Shown here: in pieces, positions 4,611 to 5,392 of the stretch
How positions within the stretch are numbered: the first letter of the stretch is position 1
Layout: each line of letters starts with the position of its first letter
NCBI GenBank assembly: GCA_030608925.1
Contig: JAUWDF010000069.1
Span: 1 to 5,392 of the forward strand
Origin: Candidatus Bathyarchaeota archaeon
GTDB taxonomy: Archaea; Thermoproteota; Bathyarchaeia; Bathyarchaeales; SOJC01
Direction of reading: 5' to 3'
Length of the DNA: 5,392 bases
Position numbers and translations under genes: made by a program
Notes under the pieces: model-generated
Database searches by the model: none
What the model saw: the letters and a program-made list of their open reading frames with translations, nothing else
What the model was told of the DNA's origin: nothing

Positions 4611-4688
4611 GCGGCCGTGGTCTAGTCTGGTTTAGGACGTCGGCCTTCCAAGCCGTTAACCCGGGTCCAAATCCCGGCGGCCGCACCA
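4611..4688 (+). tRNA. tRNA-Gly, anticodon TCC
   Basis: A 78-base tRNA gene with an encoded CCA (4686-4688). The acceptor arm GCGGCCG/CGGCCGC is perfect and the D stem is GTCT/GGAC. The anticodon loop is CTTCCAA with TCC at 4647-4649. The T stem is CCGGG/CCCGG. It reads GGA and, by wobble, GGG. Two oddities: the T loop is TCCAAAT instead of TTCAAAT, putting C where U55 is almost invariant, and the top pair of the anticodon stem is U27-U43, a mismatch (CGGC/GCCG below it pairs fully). It closely resembles the tRNA-Gly(CCC) 1.3 kb upstream, suggesting duplication and divergence. No intron. Downstream, 4689-4754 holds no gene. Confidence 0.95.
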
Positions 4689-4754
4689 AGCAATGTTCTC
4701 TCCGAAGGGAGGAAGTGTATTTTAGAAAAGGTTTCATCCCTCTAGGTTGCAGGT

Positions 4755-5189
4755 TTAGGTTAGTTCTTCAGCGATTTTTCGACTAAGTTCTCTACATTTA
4801 TCAAGGGTTTCTTCGTCTGGTCTGTAGTTGGAAAGAACCGGGGTGTCAAGGTTTTTCATCTGGAATTTATTTTTCAGTATCTCTAGAACCTGTTTAGGGG
4901 CTTCACCGCTCCATCCATAAGATCCAAAGGCAGCACCTACTTTGTCCTTCAAGTTAATGCCACTTTCCGCTGTTTTTTGCAGCGCGTTCTGTATATCTAA
5001 GCTCATGTGGTGATTGTAGGTCGGGACTCCGATGATAATAGTATCTGCATTCTGGAGGTCTTGAGGTTCGGCGTGAAAGGTAAGGGTGACTTCGACACCT
5101 TGCACTTTTTTTGCACCTTCTTCAACTGCTTTTGCCATTAGCTCTGTGTTTCCAGTCTTGGTGTTGTAATAAATCAGGAGATTTGGCAC
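4755..5189 (-). CDS. Single-domain flavodoxin, FprA/flavodiiron-like
   Basis: A 144-residue cytoplasmic FMN-binding electron carrier. The phosphate-binding loop is TKTGNT (10-15) after the first strand. The isoalloxazine-contacting loops are GVPTYNHHM (54-62) and AFGSYGWSGEA (87-97). The last motif closely resembles the C-terminal flavodoxin domain of flavodiiron proteins (FprA, COG0426), but the N-terminal diiron beta-lactamase domain is absent, so this is a stand-alone domain of normal flavodoxin length. It probably shuttles electrons; the partner cannot be told. The start is GTG at 5189, chosen because MPNLLIYY is the expected first strand, with a moderate AGGGAT 7 bases upstream. It is transcribed divergently from the membrane protein at 5269, from a shared palindromic TATA box. 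The 66 bases between its stop and tRNA-Gly(TCC) contain a CTTTTC stretch on its strand that may serve for termination. Confidence 0.88.
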   Translation of the reverse strand: MPNLLIYYNTKTGNTELMAKAVEEGAKKVQGVEVTLTFHAEPQDLQNADTIIIGVPTYNHHMSLDIQNALQKTAESGINLKDKVGAAFGSYGWSGEAPKQVLEILKNKFQMKNLDTPVLSNYRPDEETLDKCRELSRKIAEELT

Positions 5190-5224
5190 TGTAAAATCCC
5201 TAGTCTAAAGATTTCCCAACGTGT

Positions 5225-5232
5225 CTTATAAG
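5225..5232. promoter_or_regulatory. Palindromic TATA box shared by two divergent genes
   Basis: CTTATAAG is a perfect palindrome. Its centre is about 40 bases from the flavodoxin GTG (5189, minus) and about 40 bases from the ATG of the rightward gene (5269, plus). In each direction the predicted start falls some 26 bases away, leaving a leader of about 14 bases. A second TATA-like GGTATAG (5235-5240) could serve the plus direction instead. Confidence 0.5.
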
Positions 5233-5268
5233 TGGGTATAGAAATGTGACGAAACCAAAAATTCAAAA

Positions 5269-5392
5269 ATGGATTTATTGTCGAAAGTTTGGGTTACTCA
5301 CATAGGTGCGGACGCATTAGTTTTGTTGTTTCTTATTTTCACAGTGTTTAGGACGGTTTCCAGTTCTGACATACTTTTTGAAATGTTGGAGG
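5269..5392 (+). CDS. N-terminal fragment of a membrane protein, unknown function (cut by window edge)
   Basis: ATG at 5269 opens a frame that continues to the window edge (41 codons). The protein begins MDLLSKVWVTHIGADALVLL and has a hydrophobic segment at about residues 17-27, followed by a basic residue and then a polar stretch, RTVSSSDILFEMLE. It therefore looks like a single-span or signal-anchored protein at this end. No Shine-Dalgarno is seen; the leader is A-rich and about 14 bases long from the predicted start. No family recognised. It is divergent from the flavodoxin gene and may be co-regulated with it. Confidence 0.5.
   Translation, partial: MDLLSKVWVTHIGADALVLLFLIFTVFRTVSSSDILFEMLE

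Noticed and set aside
1..5392. CRISPR array, insertion sequence, toxin-antitoxin or defence island
   Set aside because: No regularly spaced repeats, transposase motifs, terminal inverted repeats or recognisable defence proteins were found in either strand.

Overview
The window looks archaeal and chromosomal. TATA-type promoter elements sit about 25-30 bases before likely transcript starts. Both tRNA genes encode their 3' CCA. A T-run terminator and strong Shine-Dalgarno sites (GGAGG, GGAGGTGAT) are present. One protein resembles the archaeal predicted Ser/Thr kinase group COG2112. The gene mix (small VIT1-type transporter, GYD-domain protein, stand-alone FprA-like flavodoxin) would fit a Bathyarchaeia-like member of the Thermoproteota. 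That placement is an inference from general resemblance, not a phylogenetic result.

Layout, left to right. Bases 1-96 (minus) hold the N-terminus of a small membrane protein cut by the window edge, with a near-perfect Shine-Dalgarno. Upstream of it are two tiny overlapping reading frames on the same strand. An imperfectly palindromic TATA element at 309-322 can drive them leftward and can also drive a CaCA-family cation exchanger (490-1446) rightward, with a leader of about 150 bases. The exchanger converges, with a 14-base gap, on a kinase-like gene (1461-2222, minus). Upstream of the kinase gene, and on the same strand, is a VIT1/CCC1-family iron/manganese transporter (2352-2951). The short gap between them carries two perfect palindromes.

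The right half holds tRNA-Gly(CCC) (3214-3290), a GYD-domain protein (3356-3643), a HAD-superfamily protein (3796-4551, minus), tRNA-Gly(TCC) (4611-4688), a single-domain flavodoxin (4755-5189, minus), and the start of a divergently transcribed small membrane protein (5269 to the edge). A palindromic TATA box, CTTATAAG, lies almost exactly midway between the last two start codons.

Functional themes are divalent-cation transport (the Ca2+-type exchanger and the VIT1 homologue on either side of a kinase-like protein), glycine decoding (two isoacceptors 1.3 kb apart) and flavin redox chemistry. No mobile element, CRISPR array, toxin-antitoxin pair or defence system is visible. I found no convincing new multi-gene system. 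The most unusual points are substitutions at catalytic or ion-binding positions in three proteins, an atypical T-loop in one tRNA, and the symmetrical divergent promoters.
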